The position numbers and the translations under genes are program-made. From Lachnoanaerobaculum orale (GTDB lineage Bacteria; Bacillota; Clostridia; Lachnospirales; Lachnospiraceae): a DNA stretch of 64,000 bases. Below are positions 8,143 through 16,910 of this stretch, piece after piece (position 1 is the stretch's first letter; each line of letters opens with the position of its first letter). The notes under the pieces were generated by a model. That model was given only the letters and a program-made list of their open reading frames with translations. It was not told the DNA's origin and did not search any database. Where the stretch lies: positions 716,157 to 780,156 of the forward strand of contig NZ_RRCM01000001.1 in assembly GCF_003862485.1 (NCBI RefSeq), read 5' to 3'.

Positions 8143-10132
8143 AAACGGGACAAACAAAAAAAATAAGAATGGAAATACTTCCAATCCTTTAGATATTCTG
8201 CAGGGAAGGCTTATCATCATCCTGATTATGATTGGTATAGCTTTCGCTGCATTGTTTTTTAACATACTGTTTTTGCAGAGGAAAAAGGAAGTGGAATACA
8301 ATCAAAAGATATTATCACAGCAAAGGTATGATTCCAGAGATATACCTTATAAAAGAGGAGATATACTGGACAGAAACGGAACTTATATTGCGACAAGTGA
8401 AAAGGTCTACAATATAATTTTGGACCCTAAGCTTATCAATACCGAGCAGGACAAGTACCTTAACGCTTCGGTGGGTATATTAAAAGATGTATTCGGATAC
8501 AGTGAAGAAGAAATCAGAGGTGTTATTGCCGACAAGTCGGACAGTTCATATGTAAAGTATAAACAAAATATCACATATGATCAGAAGGAAGCCTTTGAAG
8601 AAAAGAAAAAAGAGTACGATAAGTGGTACAAGGATAATAAAAAAGACGAAAAAATAGGCGGCATATGGTTTGAAGAAAGCTACCAAAGGGAGTATCCTTA
8701 CGGGTCTACGGCATGTAATGTACTCGGATTTGCAGGAAATGACGGAGACGGATATACCGGAATAGAGCAGTCTTATAATAATGAGCTTGTAGGTATAGCA
8801 GGCAGAGAGTACGGATACTTAAATGATGAGTCGTCTCTTGAGAGAGTTATCAAAAATCCTACAGACGGAAACAAGGTGGTCTCAACCATTGATTTGAACA
8901 TCCAAAAGATAGTGGAAAAGCATATCAGTGAATGGCAAAGCTCTGTAGGTTCAAATATGACGGCGGCTATAGTGATGAATCCCAACAACGGTGAGATACT
9001 TGCTATGGCTACAAGTAGAGCCTTCGATTTGAACAATCCGAGGGATTTGAACAACTACTATACGGCAGAGCAGCAGGCCGGTATGGATGATAAGGCAAAG
9101 GTGGATGCGCTTAACAATATCTGGAGAAACTATGCTGTCAGCGATACCTATGAGCCGGGTTCACCGTCAAAGGTATTTACAGTGGCTTCTGCTATGGAAG
9201 AGGGTGCCATAAACGGAAATGAGACCTACAACTGTCGCGGATTTGAAGAAATAGGCGGATGGAAGATAAGATGTGCCAACAGAAACGGACATGGTGAAAT
9301 CAATGTGACAGAGGCTCTTATGGAGTCATGTAATGTTGCGATGATGGATATATCAAGGACTGAGGGCGGACAAAACTTCTACAAATACCAAAAGGTATTC
9401 GGATTCGGTTCAAAGACAGCTATAGATTTGCCGGGTGAGGCCGATACAAGCGGACTTGTACATACGGCAGACAACGCCGGAGCTACGGACCTTGCCACAA
9501 ACTCATTCGGACAAAACTACAATGTTACAATGGTACAGGTTGCCGCGGCGTACTCGTCTGTAGTAAACGGCGGTGCATATTATACACCTCATGTTGTAAA
9601 GCAGATTTTAAACCCTAACGGTTCGGTAATAAAAAACATTGAGCCTGAACTTGTAAGAGAGACCGTTTCGGCACATACTACCGCATTTATCAATGAGGCG
9701 CTCAGAAGAACGGTAGCCGAGGGTACAGGTAGCGCTGCGGCTGTAGCAGGTTATGATGTGGGTGGTAAAACAGGTACGGCGGAGAAATATCCGAGAGGAA
9801 ACGGAAATTATCTGGTTTCATTTATAGGAAGTGTTCCTGCACAAAGCCCAGAGGTGGTATGCTATGTGCTTATAGATACTCCGCATTTGGGCGATCAGGC
9901 CAGATCCGCTTATGCAAGTTCACTGTTCTCAAAGATTATGACGGAAGTATTGCCATATATGAATATATATTCAAATGTGGATGAAAATATTGATGTGAGC
10001 TCATTCCCTTCAGCTGAAGGAATTACAGATTCCAATACACCTGCCGAGTCAAAAAGTTACTCTACCGAAGAGGTGATACCGAATGACGGAAAGAACGATT
10101 TGCCGGGTGCACCTGCCGGAGAGGGAGAATAA
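8105..10132 (+). CDS. ftsI: Septal penicillin-binding protein 2 / FtsI-like transpeptidase
   Basis: 675 residues if translation starts at ATG 8105, overlapping ftsL by 38 bases; ATGs at 8111 and 8126 are alternatives. One membrane segment (about residues 35-58) precedes the PBP dimerisation domain (RGDILDRNGTYIATS) and the transpeptidase domain. Active-site motifs are SxxK as GSPSK (the family usually has GSTFK), SxN as SCN, and KTGT as GGKTGTAEK. The tail after about residue 625 is acidic and disordered and has no PASTA domain, unlike SpoVD or PBP2x of many Firmicutes. It cross-links septal peptidoglycan together with FtsW, encoded in the same cluster. Confidence 0.94.
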   Translation: MNMSDNSMKSQDKNGTNKKNKNGNTSNPLDILQGRLIIILIMIGIAFAALFFNILFLQRKKEVEYNQKILSQQRYDSRDIPYKRGDILDRNGTYIATSEKVYNIILDPKLINTEQDKYLNASVGILKDVFGYSEEEIRGVIADKSDSSYVKYKQNITYDQKEAFEEKKKEYDKWYKDNKKDEKIGGIWFEESYQREYPYGSTACNVLGFAGNDGDGYTGIEQSYNNELVGIAGREYGYLNDESSLERVIKNPTDGNKVVSTIDLNIQKIVEKHISEWQSSVGSNMTAAIVMNPNNGEILAMATSRAFDLNNPRDLNNYYTAEQQAGMDDKAKVDALNNIWRNYAVSDTYEPGSPSKVFTVASAMEEGAINGNETYNCRGFEEIGGWKIRCANRNGHGEINVTEALMESCNVAMMDISRTEGGQNFYKYQKVFGFGSKTAIDLPGEADTSGLVHTADNAGATDLATNSFGQNYNVTMVQVAAAYSSVVNGGAYYTPHVVKQILNPNGSVIKNIEPELVRETVSAHTTAFINEALRRTVAEGTGSAAAVAGYDVGGKTGTAEKYPRGNGNYLVSFIGSVPAQSPEVVCYVLIDTPHLGDQARSAYASSLFSKIMTEVLPYMNIYSNVDENIDVSSFPSAEGITDSNTPAESKSYSTEEVIPNDGKNDLPGAPAGEGE

Positions 10133-10147
10133 AGGTTTGGAGATATT

Positions 10148-11116
10148 ATGTTAAAAGATACATTGATTGCGTTACTTATAAGCTTTTTTGTTACTGCAGC
10201 ATTATGTCCGTTTTTTATACCGATTTTGCACAGACTGAAGTTCGGGCAGATGGTAAGAGATGACGGACCGCAGGCACATTTAAAAAAGACCGGAACACCT
10301 ACTATGGGCGGCATAACATTTATGATCGGAATACTTGCGGCAAGTCTCTTTTTGATACCGAGATACAAAGAAGTTACCGTTGTATTCTTATTTACCATAT
10401 CATATGGTATAATAGGATTTTTGGATGATATGCTGAAAATAAAGAAAAAGCAGTCCGAAGGCTTGAAGTCATCTCAGAAGTTTATACTTCAGCTGATAGT
10501 CAGTGTTTTTTTTATAGTATATCTGTTCAAAATGTACGGATTTGACTACGGTGTACTTATACCGTTCACAGGTTCGTTTGATACAGGTGTAGTATTAAAA
10601 CTCGGCATTATCTGGATTCCTTTTGCACTGTTTGTAATACTGGGTACTGACAACGGAGTGAACTTTACAGACGGACTTGACGGACTTTGCTCATCGGTTA
10701 CAATTATCGTTGCGATATTTTTCATGCTGATAGGGCTTAAGGCGGAATTTAGCGTCACACCGGTTACAGGTGCGGTGATAGGAAGTCTTATGGGATTTTT
10801 GATATTTAACGCATATCCTGCCAAGGTATTTATGGGAGATACAGGATCTTTGGCACTTGGAGGATTTGTGGCATCATATGCGCTTATGTGCAGGATACCT
10901 GTTTTTATAGCGGTTATAGGCTTTATATATATGATTGAAGTAATATCCGTTATCATTCAGGTAGGATATTTTAAGGCGACAAAGGGAAAGAGATTTTTTA
11001 AGATGGCACCTATACATCACCACTTTGAACTGTGTGGCTGGTCTGAAACAAGGACAGTGACGGTTTTTAGTATAGTTACCGTAATACTTGGTATTTTAGT
11101 ATATCTGTTTATTTAG
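10148..11116 (+). CDS. mraY: Phospho-MurNAc-pentapeptide translocase
   Basis: 322 residues with about ten membrane segments. Diagnostic motifs are present: DDGPQAHLKKTGTPTMGG near the N-terminus, FLDDMLKI, NFTDGLDGL with its catalytic aspartates, and PIHHHFELCGW near the C-terminus. It transfers phospho-MurNAc-pentapeptide from UDP to undecaprenyl phosphate, making lipid I at the inner face of the membrane. It starts 15 bp after the PBP gene and ends 8 bp before murD, consistent with one operon. The gene murF, often found just before mraY, is not here. Confidence 0.98.
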   Translation: MLKDTLIALLISFFVTAALCPFFIPILHRLKFGQMVRDDGPQAHLKKTGTPTMGGITFMIGILAASLFLIPRYKEVTVVFLFTISYGIIGFLDDMLKIKKKQSEGLKSSQKFILQLIVSVFFIVYLFKMYGFDYGVLIPFTGSFDTGVVLKLGIIWIPFALFVILGTDNGVNFTDGLDGLCSSVTIIVAIFFMLIGLKAEFSVTPVTGAVIGSLMGFLIFNAYPAKVFMGDTGSLALGGFVASYALMCRIPVFIAVIGFIYMIEVISVIIQVGYFKATKGKRFFKMAPIHHHFELCGWSETRTVTVFSIVTVILGILVYLFI

Positions 11117-11124
11117 GAGGCAAT

Positions 11125-12471
11125 ATGATCGGAGTTGCAGGATTAGGAAAGAGCGGAATATCCGCCGCAAACTTGCTTTTAAAAAACGGTGAAGAGGTGA
11201 TACTCTTTGACAGCAATAAAGAACTTGATAAAAATACGATTTTAGATAAGTTTGATAAGAAATATCATGAGAGAATAAAGATTGTCCTCGGTGATTTAAA
11301 CGAGTCCGATGCAAAGGATATGAAATACTGCGTTATAAGCCCCGGAATCGACCTTGAGGTTGACTTTGTAAAGACATTAAAATCATGTAATATTCCTATA
11401 TGGAGTGAGGTTGAACTTGGATATAAATATTCAAAAGGTGATTTGATAGCCATTACGGGAACCAACGGTAAGACCACCACAACATCACTTGTAGGCAAGA
11501 TAATGTCAAACTTTAAGGAAAGTGCATTCACTGTAGGAAATATAGGTATACCTTATACAGATATTGCGGATAAGACAAATGAAAATACGGTTACGGTACT
11601 TGAAACCTCATCATTTCAGCTTGAGACCATAATAGATTTTAAGCCGAAGATATCTGCAATACTTAATATAACTCCGGACCACTTGAACAGACACCATACT
11701 ATGGAGAACTATATAAAAGTAAAAGAGGATATAGAAAAAAATCAGGATGAGAATGATTTTTGTATACTCAACTACGAGGATGCGGCACTTAGAGAGTTTG
11801 CAAAGAGAGCAAAAGCAAAGGTTATATTCTTCTCAAGTAGAGAAAAACTTGGTGAAGGGTTTTATCTTGAGGACGGATTTGTTGTACAAAACAAGGGAGG
11901 AGTAGTCACCAAGCTTCTTGATACAGGCAAATTGAATATACTGGGCAGACATAATCATGAAAATGTAATGGCCGCTATGGCTATTTCCTATGCTTACGGT
12001 GTGCCTATGGATATCATTGTGAACACCTGTTATAACTTTAAGGCGGTTGAGCACAGAATAGAGTTTGTAAAAGAAGTAAACGGAGTAAAATATTATAACG
12101 ACTCCAAGGGTACCAATCCGGATGCCGCAATACAGGCGGTGCTTGCGATGCCTGCCGCTACATATATTATAGGAGGCGGATATGACAAGGGCTCCGAGTA
12201 TGACGAGTGGATAGAGAGTTTCGGTAACAAGGTAAAGAAACTTGTACTGATGGGAGCCACTGCCGATAAGATTGCGGATTGTGCAAAAAAACACGGATTT
12301 ACAAATATAGAAAAGGTTGAGAGCATGCAGGAAGCGGTAAGTCTGTGTGCAAGTGAAGCAAAAGCGGGAGAGTATGTCCTTCTTTCACCGGCTTGTGCCA
12401 GCTGGGGAATGTTCAAAAACTATGAGGAACGCGGACATATATTTAAGGACTGTGTCAGGGATTTAGGATAA
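11125..12471 (+). CDS. murD: UDP-N-acetylmuramoylalanine--D-glutamate ligase
   Basis: 448 residues with an RBS (AGGAGG) seven bases before ATG 11125. The N-terminal Rossmann segment is GVAGLGKSGISAA. The ATP loop ITGTNGKTTTTS is near residue 115, followed by ETSSFQLE and ILNITPDHLNRH. The C-terminal domain includes YYNDSKGTNPDAA and LLSPACASWGMFKNYEERG, typical of MurD. It adds D-glutamate to UDP-MurNAc-L-Ala in the cytoplasm. The N-terminus is a few residues shorter than in many homologs because the protein starts directly at the first strand. Confidence 0.97.
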   Translation: MIGVAGLGKSGISAANLLLKNGEEVILFDSNKELDKNTILDKFDKKYHERIKIVLGDLNESDAKDMKYCVISPGIDLEVDFVKTLKSCNIPIWSEVELGYKYSKGDLIAITGTNGKTTTTSLVGKIMSNFKESAFTVGNIGIPYTDIADKTNENTVTVLETSSFQLETIIDFKPKISAILNITPDHLNRHHTMENYIKVKEDIEKNQDENDFCILNYEDAALREFAKRAKAKVIFFSSREKLGEGFYLEDGFVVQNKGGVVTKLLDTGKLNILGRHNHENVMAAMAISYAYGVPMDIIVNTCYNFKAVEHRIEFVKEVNGVKYYNDSKGTNPDAAIQAVLAMPAATYIIGGGYDKGSEYDEWIESFGNKVKKLVLMGATADKIADCAKKHGFTNIEKVESMQEAVSLCASEAKAGEYVLLSPACASWGMFKNYEERGHIFKDCVRDLG

Positions 12472-12472
12472 T

Positions 12473-13762
12473 ATGGCTGATGATATAAAAACCAAAAAGC
12501 CTCAAAAGACCGAACAGGAAAAAAAGGAACTTATAAATAAGGCCAAAAAAAAGGGAATTAAGGTTGAAAGACCAAAGCCGCCAAAGCCTAAAGAAGAAAA
12601 GAATAAGCCAAAGCCTAAAGAAGAGAAGAAAAAAACAGGCAGAATCTACTGTGACTACACTATGCTGTTTATGATCATTTTTTTACTTGTTTTCGGAGTA
12701 ATAATGATTTATTCGGCAAGTTCATATACTGCCGGAATAAAGTTTAAGGATTCTGCATACTTTGTAAAAAACCAGATCAAATATACGCTGTTCGGTTTCG
12801 TTATATTTGGAGTAATGATGATGATTCCATATAAACTTTGGGTAAAAAAGGCGTATATTTGGTATATCGGAAGTATTGTATTGTCGGCAGCAGTGCTTGT
12901 TATCGGAAAGAGCGTCAACGGTTCCAAGAGGTGGATTGTTGTAGGTCCGGTAAGATTTCAGCCTTCCGAGTTTGTTAAGGTTACACTGATTTTATTTATT
13001 ACTTATTATTTGGTAAAATATAAAGATGAGCTGTATTCAAGTGACAGAAAAGTTACTGAACATAGATTGTGGTGGCTGTTTTTATGGGTTATTATTCCGG
13101 TAGTACTGGTACTTGTTGCAAATTTGAGTACATCAATAATTATTTTTTTAATAGCTCTGGGTATGAGCTTTATCGGTACTTCAAATAAAAGATTGTTCAC
13201 AGCAGGTGCTTTGACTTTTGCCGCTGTTTTGGCAAGTGCGAAACCTCTTGTAAAGCTTTTATATTCATGGGGATTCAGAAACTATCGTATTATGAGACTG
13301 CTTGTATGGGCCGAGCCTGAAAAGTTCAGCAGAGACGGCGGATATCAGGTAGTGCAGGGACTCTATGCTGTAGGTTCGGGCGGAATATTCGGAAAAGGTC
13401 TGGGTCAGGGAATGCAAAAATTCTTTATACCTGAGGCACAAAACGATATGATATTTTCAATAATAGTGGAAGAGTTCGGGCTTGTGGGCGTGCTTATGAT
13501 ACTGGCGGTATTTGCCTTTATTATAAGAAGAATGCTGATTATAGCGTTTTCTGTAAAAGATTTGGAAGGACGCTATATAGTTATAGGTGTGGTAATACAT
13601 TTGTCTCTACAGGTAATACTTAATATAGCGGTAGTTACCGGAGTTATGCCGAATACCGGAGTATCTCTTCCTTTTATAAGCTATGGAGGCAGTTCCATAG
13701 TGGTATTGTTGGCTGAAATCGGTTTGGTTTACAGTGTGGCAAGAACTATAAAGATGGAATAA
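12473..13762 (+). CDS. ftsW: Septal peptidoglycan glycosyltransferase FtsW (SEDS family)
   Basis: 429 residues. A basic, lysine/proline-rich cytoplasmic head of about 60 residues (repeated PKPKEEK) is followed by roughly ten membrane segments with SEDS features: VFGVIMIYSASSYTA, GSKRWIVVGPVRFQPSEFVK, GGYQVVQGLYAVGSGGIFGKGLGQG, FIPEAQNDMIFSIIVEEFG and the PNTGVSLPFISYGGSS end. It polymerises lipid II with its partner PBP, encoded three genes upstream. The long basic head is longer than usual. The gene starts two bases after the murD stop. Confidence 0.96.
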   Translation: MADDIKTKKPQKTEQEKKELINKAKKKGIKVERPKPPKPKEEKNKPKPKEEKKKTGRIYCDYTMLFMIIFLLVFGVIMIYSASSYTAGIKFKDSAYFVKNQIKYTLFGFVIFGVMMMIPYKLWVKKAYIWYIGSIVLSAAVLVIGKSVNGSKRWIVVGPVRFQPSEFVKVTLILFITYYLVKYKDELYSSDRKVTEHRLWWLFLWVIIPVVLVLVANLSTSIIIFLIALGMSFIGTSNKRLFTAGALTFAAVLASAKPLVKLLYSWGFRNYRIMRLLVWAEPEKFSRDGGYQVVQGLYAVGSGGIFGKGLGQGMQKFFIPEAQNDMIFSIIVEEFGLVGVLMILAVFAFIIRRMLIIAFSVKDLEGRYIVIGVVIHLSLQVILNIAVVTGVMPNTGVSLPFISYGGSSIVVLLAEIGLVYSVARTIKME

Positions 13763-13766
13763 TGAT

Positions 13767-14465
13767 ATGAAAAGATTATATATTGTTTTAGCCGTTATTG
13801 CCTTTATATTGCTTGGTGTTTATTCTGTAAGGATAGATAAGTTCAATTTTGGAGGAAATACCAGATACAGCGATGAAGAGATGAAAAAAATGATCTTCCC
13901 GAACGAGTTTTCAAAAGTAACGCTTTACAATGTTTTCAGAAGCAAGGTTAAAAAAGATTACAATATACCTTTTATACAGGGTATTGATATATATGTAACG
14001 GGTTTGCACAGTGCGGACATCATTGTATATGAAAAGAGTGTGGTCGGCTGTGTAAAGTATATGAGTTCATATATGTACTTTGATAAGGACGGTATTGTGG
14101 TGGAAAGTTCAAACACTCTTTTGGAAGGAATACCTGTTATAGACGGACTTGATTTCGGCAGGATTGTACTGTATGAAAAACTTCCTATATCAAATGAGAA
14201 TGTCTTTAAAGAGATGCTTGATATCACACAGGTTTTGGTGGGATATGGAATAAATGTAGACAGGATAACCATATCATCGGACAACAATATTACACTTTAT
14301 ATAGGTAATATTGAAGTGTATTTAGGGGATTCAAGTGAACTTAACGGAAAAGTTGGTGAACTTAAAGATATATGGGAGAAGATAAAGGATTTATCAGGTA
14401 CACTTTATCTGGATAATTACAATCCTATAAAGGATAATACTACATATACATTCAAAAAAAGATAA
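13767..14465 (+). CDS. ftsQ: FtsQ/DivIB-type division protein
   Basis: 232 residues with a single N-terminal membrane segment (about residues 4-20) and an extracellular remainder. The conserved POTRA-like start, IDKFNFGGNTRYSDEEMKKMIF, follows directly. YMYFDKDGIVVESS and GIPVIDGLDF match the beta domain of DivIB/FtsQ (V-D-x-x-G-x-v and P-x-i-x-G). It sits in the expected place between ftsW and ftsZ. FtsQ scaffolds FtsL and DivIC at the septum. Homology is weak overall, so position and topology carry much of the assignment. Confidence 0.85.
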   Translation: MKRLYIVLAVIAFILLGVYSVRIDKFNFGGNTRYSDEEMKKMIFPNEFSKVTLYNVFRSKVKKDYNIPFIQGIDIYVTGLHSADIIVYEKSVVGCVKYMSSYMYFDKDGIVVESSNTLLEGIPVIDGLDFGRIVLYEKLPISNENVFKEMLDITQVLVGYGINVDRITISSDNNITLYIGNIEVYLGDSSELNGKVGELKDIWEKIKDLSGTLYLDNYNPIKDNTTYTFKKR

Positions 14466-14474
14466 AATATTACA

Positions 14475-14512
14475 TTGCACTTTAAAGAAAAATAAGTTGA
14501 TATTTATATCAA
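14475..14512 (+). promoter_or_regulatory. ftsZ promoter with overlapping palindrome
   Basis: TTGCAC (14475-14480), a 17-bp spacer and TGATAT (14498-14503) could form a promoter for ftsZ. The -10 overlaps a perfect inverted repeat, TTGATAT-TT-ATATCAA (14497-14512), that may be a repressor site. The 107-bp gap between ftsQ and the ftsZ start is the largest in the cluster, which fits a separate ftsZ promoter. Confidence 0.45.
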
Positions 14513-14572
14513 AAACCTTTATTATTAGATGAGAGTTTGCTTAAGTGTAGGTGTACAGGAGGAAAAATATCT

Positions 14573-15973
14573 GTGTTAGAAATAAATAAGCCGGTAAATG
14601 AGAATGCAGCGAAGATCATCGTGGTAGGTGTCGGAGGTGCGGGAAATAATGCCGTAAACAGAATGATTGATGAAAATGTGGAGGGTGTAGACTTCATCGG
14701 TGTCAATACCGATAAGCAGGCCCTTGTAAACTGTAAAGCTGGAACTATTATCCAGATAGGAGAGAAGCTTACAAAGGGACTTGGTGCAGGTGCCAAGCCT
14801 GAAGTAGGTGAAAAAGCAGCGGAAGAGAATATAGAAGATATCACAAATAAGCTTAAGAATGCAGATATGGTATTTGTTACCTGCGGTATGGGTGGCGGTA
14901 CCGGAACAGGTGCATCACCTGTTATCGCAAGAGCTTCAAAGGACCTTGGTATACTTACAGTAGGAGTAGTGACAAAGCCTTTCCCGTTTGAGGGTAGACA
15001 GAGAATGAAGAATGCACTTGCAGGTATAGAGAATCTGAAGCAGTATGTGGATACTCTGATTGTAATACCGAATGAGAAGTTGCTTCAGATAGTGGACAGA
15101 AAGACTACTATGCCTGACGCTCTGAAAAAGGCCGATGAAGTGTTGCAGCAAAGTGTTCAGGGTATAACAGATCTTATCAGTGAGACAGCTATTATCAACC
15201 TTGATTTTGCGGATGTTCAGACTGTAATGACAGGAAAAGGCCTTGCACATATCGGTATCGGCTACGGAACAGGTGACAACAAGGCGCTTGATGCTGTTAA
15301 GGCGGCAGTTTCATCACCGCTTCTTGAGACAAGTATCGACAATGCCACTCATGTGCTTATTTCAGTATCGGGTGATGTCGGCCTTGTTGAGGCGTATGAA
15401 GCAACCGACTATGTACGTGAGCTTGTAAGTGAAGAGGCGAATATTATCTTCGGTGCATCATATAATGATGCCGAGCCGGACAGTGTGAAGATTACAGTTA
15501 TTGCTACAGGTGTTACTGCAGCGCTTAATGATATTCCGGCCGGAGAACTTATAAAGGATGTTAAGCATCAAAACAGTATTCCAAAGAGGAATGAGCCTTA
15601 TCCACAGAACTTGAATACGGCTCCCCTACAGCCACAGCCTAAGGTGGAGCAGCCAAAGAGCGACTATCCTCCAAGCAATATACAAAGCTTCGGTGAGGGA
15701 AATTATTCAGAGGCAAGCTATGGCGGCTATACCGGAAACTACGGCTCATATCAGGGAGAGAATGTGTCTCAGCCTATGAACAATCAGCCTATAAATAATC
15801 AGGGAATGAATAATCAACCTATGAACAATCAGGGTATGAATAATCAGCCTATGAACAATCAAAATCCTTATACAGGAGGCTATACTTACGGTCAGCAGTC
15901 AGGTATCAGAGCTGTCAGACCGCATGGAGACGCCAAAATAAATGTACCTGATTTTTTAAAGAGAAAGAAATAA
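14573..15973 (+). CDS. ftsZ: Cell division GTPase FtsZ
   Basis: The chosen start is GTG 14573, ten bases after AGGAGG (14557-14562), giving [19 protein letters not shown] and 466 residues. The frame extends upstream without a better start. The GTPase core has [18 protein letters not shown], the tubulin signature [10 protein letters not shown], and FADVQTVM...G. The core ends near residue 320. It is followed by an unusually long, low-complexity linker with repeated Asn-Gln-Pro-Met units (15773-15864) and the C-terminal peptide [11 protein letters not shown] that binds FtsA, SepF or similar partners. FtsZ forms the Z-ring. No ftsA is beside it, so SepF or another anchor may serve. Confidence 0.97.
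   Translation: MLEINKPVNENAAKIIVVGVGGAGNNAVNRMIDENVEGVDFIGVNTDKQALVNCKAGTIIQIGEKLTKGLGAGAKPEVGEKAAEENIEDITNKLKNADMVFVTCGMGGGTGTGASPVIARASKDLGILTVGVVTKPFPFEGRQRMKNALAGIENLKQYVDTLIVIPNEKLLQIVDRKTTMPDALKKADEVLQQSVQGITDLISETAIINLDFADVQTVMTGKGLAHIGIGYGTGDNKALDAVKAAVSSPLLETSIDNATHVLISVSGDVGLVEAYEATDYVRELVSEEANIIFGASYNDAEPDSVKITVIATGVTAALNDIPAGELIKDVKHQNSIPKRNEPYPQNLNTAPLQPQPKVEQPKSDYPPSNIQSFGEGNYSEASYGGYTGNYGSYQGENVSQPMNNQPINNQGMNNQPMNNQGMNNQPMNNQNPYTGGYTYGQQSGIRAVRPHGDAKINVPDFLKRKK
15773..15864 (+). repeat. Short in-frame repeats in the ftsZ linker
   Basis: Four to five copies of a unit encoding (P/G)MNNQ(P/G)-type hexapeptides lie in the linker between the GTPase core and the C-terminal peptide. 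Units such as CCTATGAACAATCAG recur nearly unchanged, so the number of copies can change by slippage. Confidence 0.8.
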
Positions 15974-15990
15974 AAAGAGATATAAAAAAC

Positions 15991-16018
15991 TGCCACCGAC
16001 TTAGCCGGTGGCAATTTT
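15991..16018. terminator. Bidirectional terminator between ftsZ and coaX
   Basis: TGCCACCG (15991-15998) pairs with CGGTGGCA (16006-16013). A-rich sequence on the left and T-rich on the right allow termination of both convergent genes. It abuts the coaX stop codon. Confidence 0.85.
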
Positions 16019-16782
16019 TATTGATTTTTCATATACAGTTTTAAAAGTCCCTTGAGAAGCAGATTGTCATCCACTATAATATCATGTTTACAAAGAGGTG
16101 TGACAAAAGGCGCAAGTCCGCCGGTGGCAACCACATTCAGTTTTTGTCCAAGTTCTTCTTCCATACGTGATATTATTCCGTCCATCATACCGGCGTGTCC
16201 GAATAAAATACCGCTTCTCATACTGTCAACGGTATTTTTGGCTATAACCTTCTTAGGCATATCAAGGTTTACCTGTGGAAGCTGAGCGGTCTTTGAGCTG
16301 AGTGTATCAAGTGATATGCGAAGTCCGGGATGTATGATACCTCCTATATAGTTGCCATGTATATCAACCACAGAGATAGTGGTTGCAGTACCCATATCAA
16401 TGATGGCAAGAGGCAGAGGGTATTCTTCCATAGCGGCAACGGCATCGACTATCATATCCGATCCGACAGATTTCGGATTGTCCATAAGTATGTTAATACC
16501 TGTTTTCATGCCCGACTCTACAAGCATACATTCAATACCGAGTATTTTCTTTACGGCATTTCTTATGGTTATATTGAGCGGAGGTACCACACTTGAGAGG
16601 ATGGCGCCTTCTATGTCATTTGCCTTTACACCATGTATATCAAGTATGCCTTTTATATACATACAGTATTCAAGCTCCGTTCTGGTAGTATGAGTGGTAA
16701 TTCTTTCAAGGAAATATATTTGCTTATTGTCGATTCCACCTACTACAATATTTGAGTTACCCATATCGATTGCTAAAATCAT
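16018..16782 (-). CDS. coaX: Type III pantothenate kinase
   Basis: 254 residues. It begins MILAIDMGNSNIVVGG, the ASKHA-type phosphate-1 motif with the conserved DxGNT/S. LERITTHTTRT, the DMGTATTISVVD phosphate-2 motif and GGIIHPGLRISLDTL follow in order, as in CoaX. It phosphorylates pantothenate, the first step to coenzyme A, and is insensitive to CoA feedback in characterised members. It is divergent from coaBC, which carries out the next steps, across a 128-bp gap with a palindrome. The assignment is firm. Confidence 0.96.
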   Translation of the reverse strand: MILAIDMGNSNIVVGGIDNKQIYFLERITTHTTRTELEYCMYIKGILDIHGVKANDIEGAILSSVVPPLNITIRNAVKKILGIECMLVESGMKTGINILMDNPKSVGSDMIVDAVAAMEEYPLPLAIIDMGTATTISVVDIHGNYIGGIIHPGLRISLDTLSSKTAQLPQVNLDMPKKVIAKNTVDSMRSGILFGHAGMMDGIISRMEEELGQKLNVVATGGLAPFVTPLCKHDIIVDDNLLLKGLLKLYMKNQ

Positions 16783-16815
16783 AAAATTGTCCTTCTTAAT
16801 ATTAAAATAAAAGCT

Positions 16816-16831
16816 GTATACTAAAGTATAC
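16816..16831. promoter_or_regulatory. Palindrome between coaX and coaBC
   Basis: GTATACT-AA-AGTATAC is a perfect seven-base inverted repeat with a two-base centre. It lies about 34 bp upstream of the coaX start and 13 bp before the -35 of the coaBC promoter, so a bound protein could affect both divergent CoA genes. No regulator is known to me for this sequence. Confidence 0.4.
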
Positions 16832-16843
16832 TAATCTCTCTTC

Positions 16844-16872
16844 TTGCTTGCAATAATAAAATAGCGTATAAT
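16844..16872 (+). promoter_or_regulatory. coaBC promoter
   Basis: TTGCTT (16844-16849), 17 bp, then a perfect TATAAT (16867-16872), 38 bp upstream of the coaBC start. Confidence 0.7.
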
Positions 16873-16910
16873 CGATAAGTATGATATTTAATAAGGATTT
16901 TGGAGGCTTT

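Noticed and set aside
16330-16693. Two overlapping plus-strand ORFs over coaX
   Set aside because: Both are antisense to a complete, well-conserved coaX.
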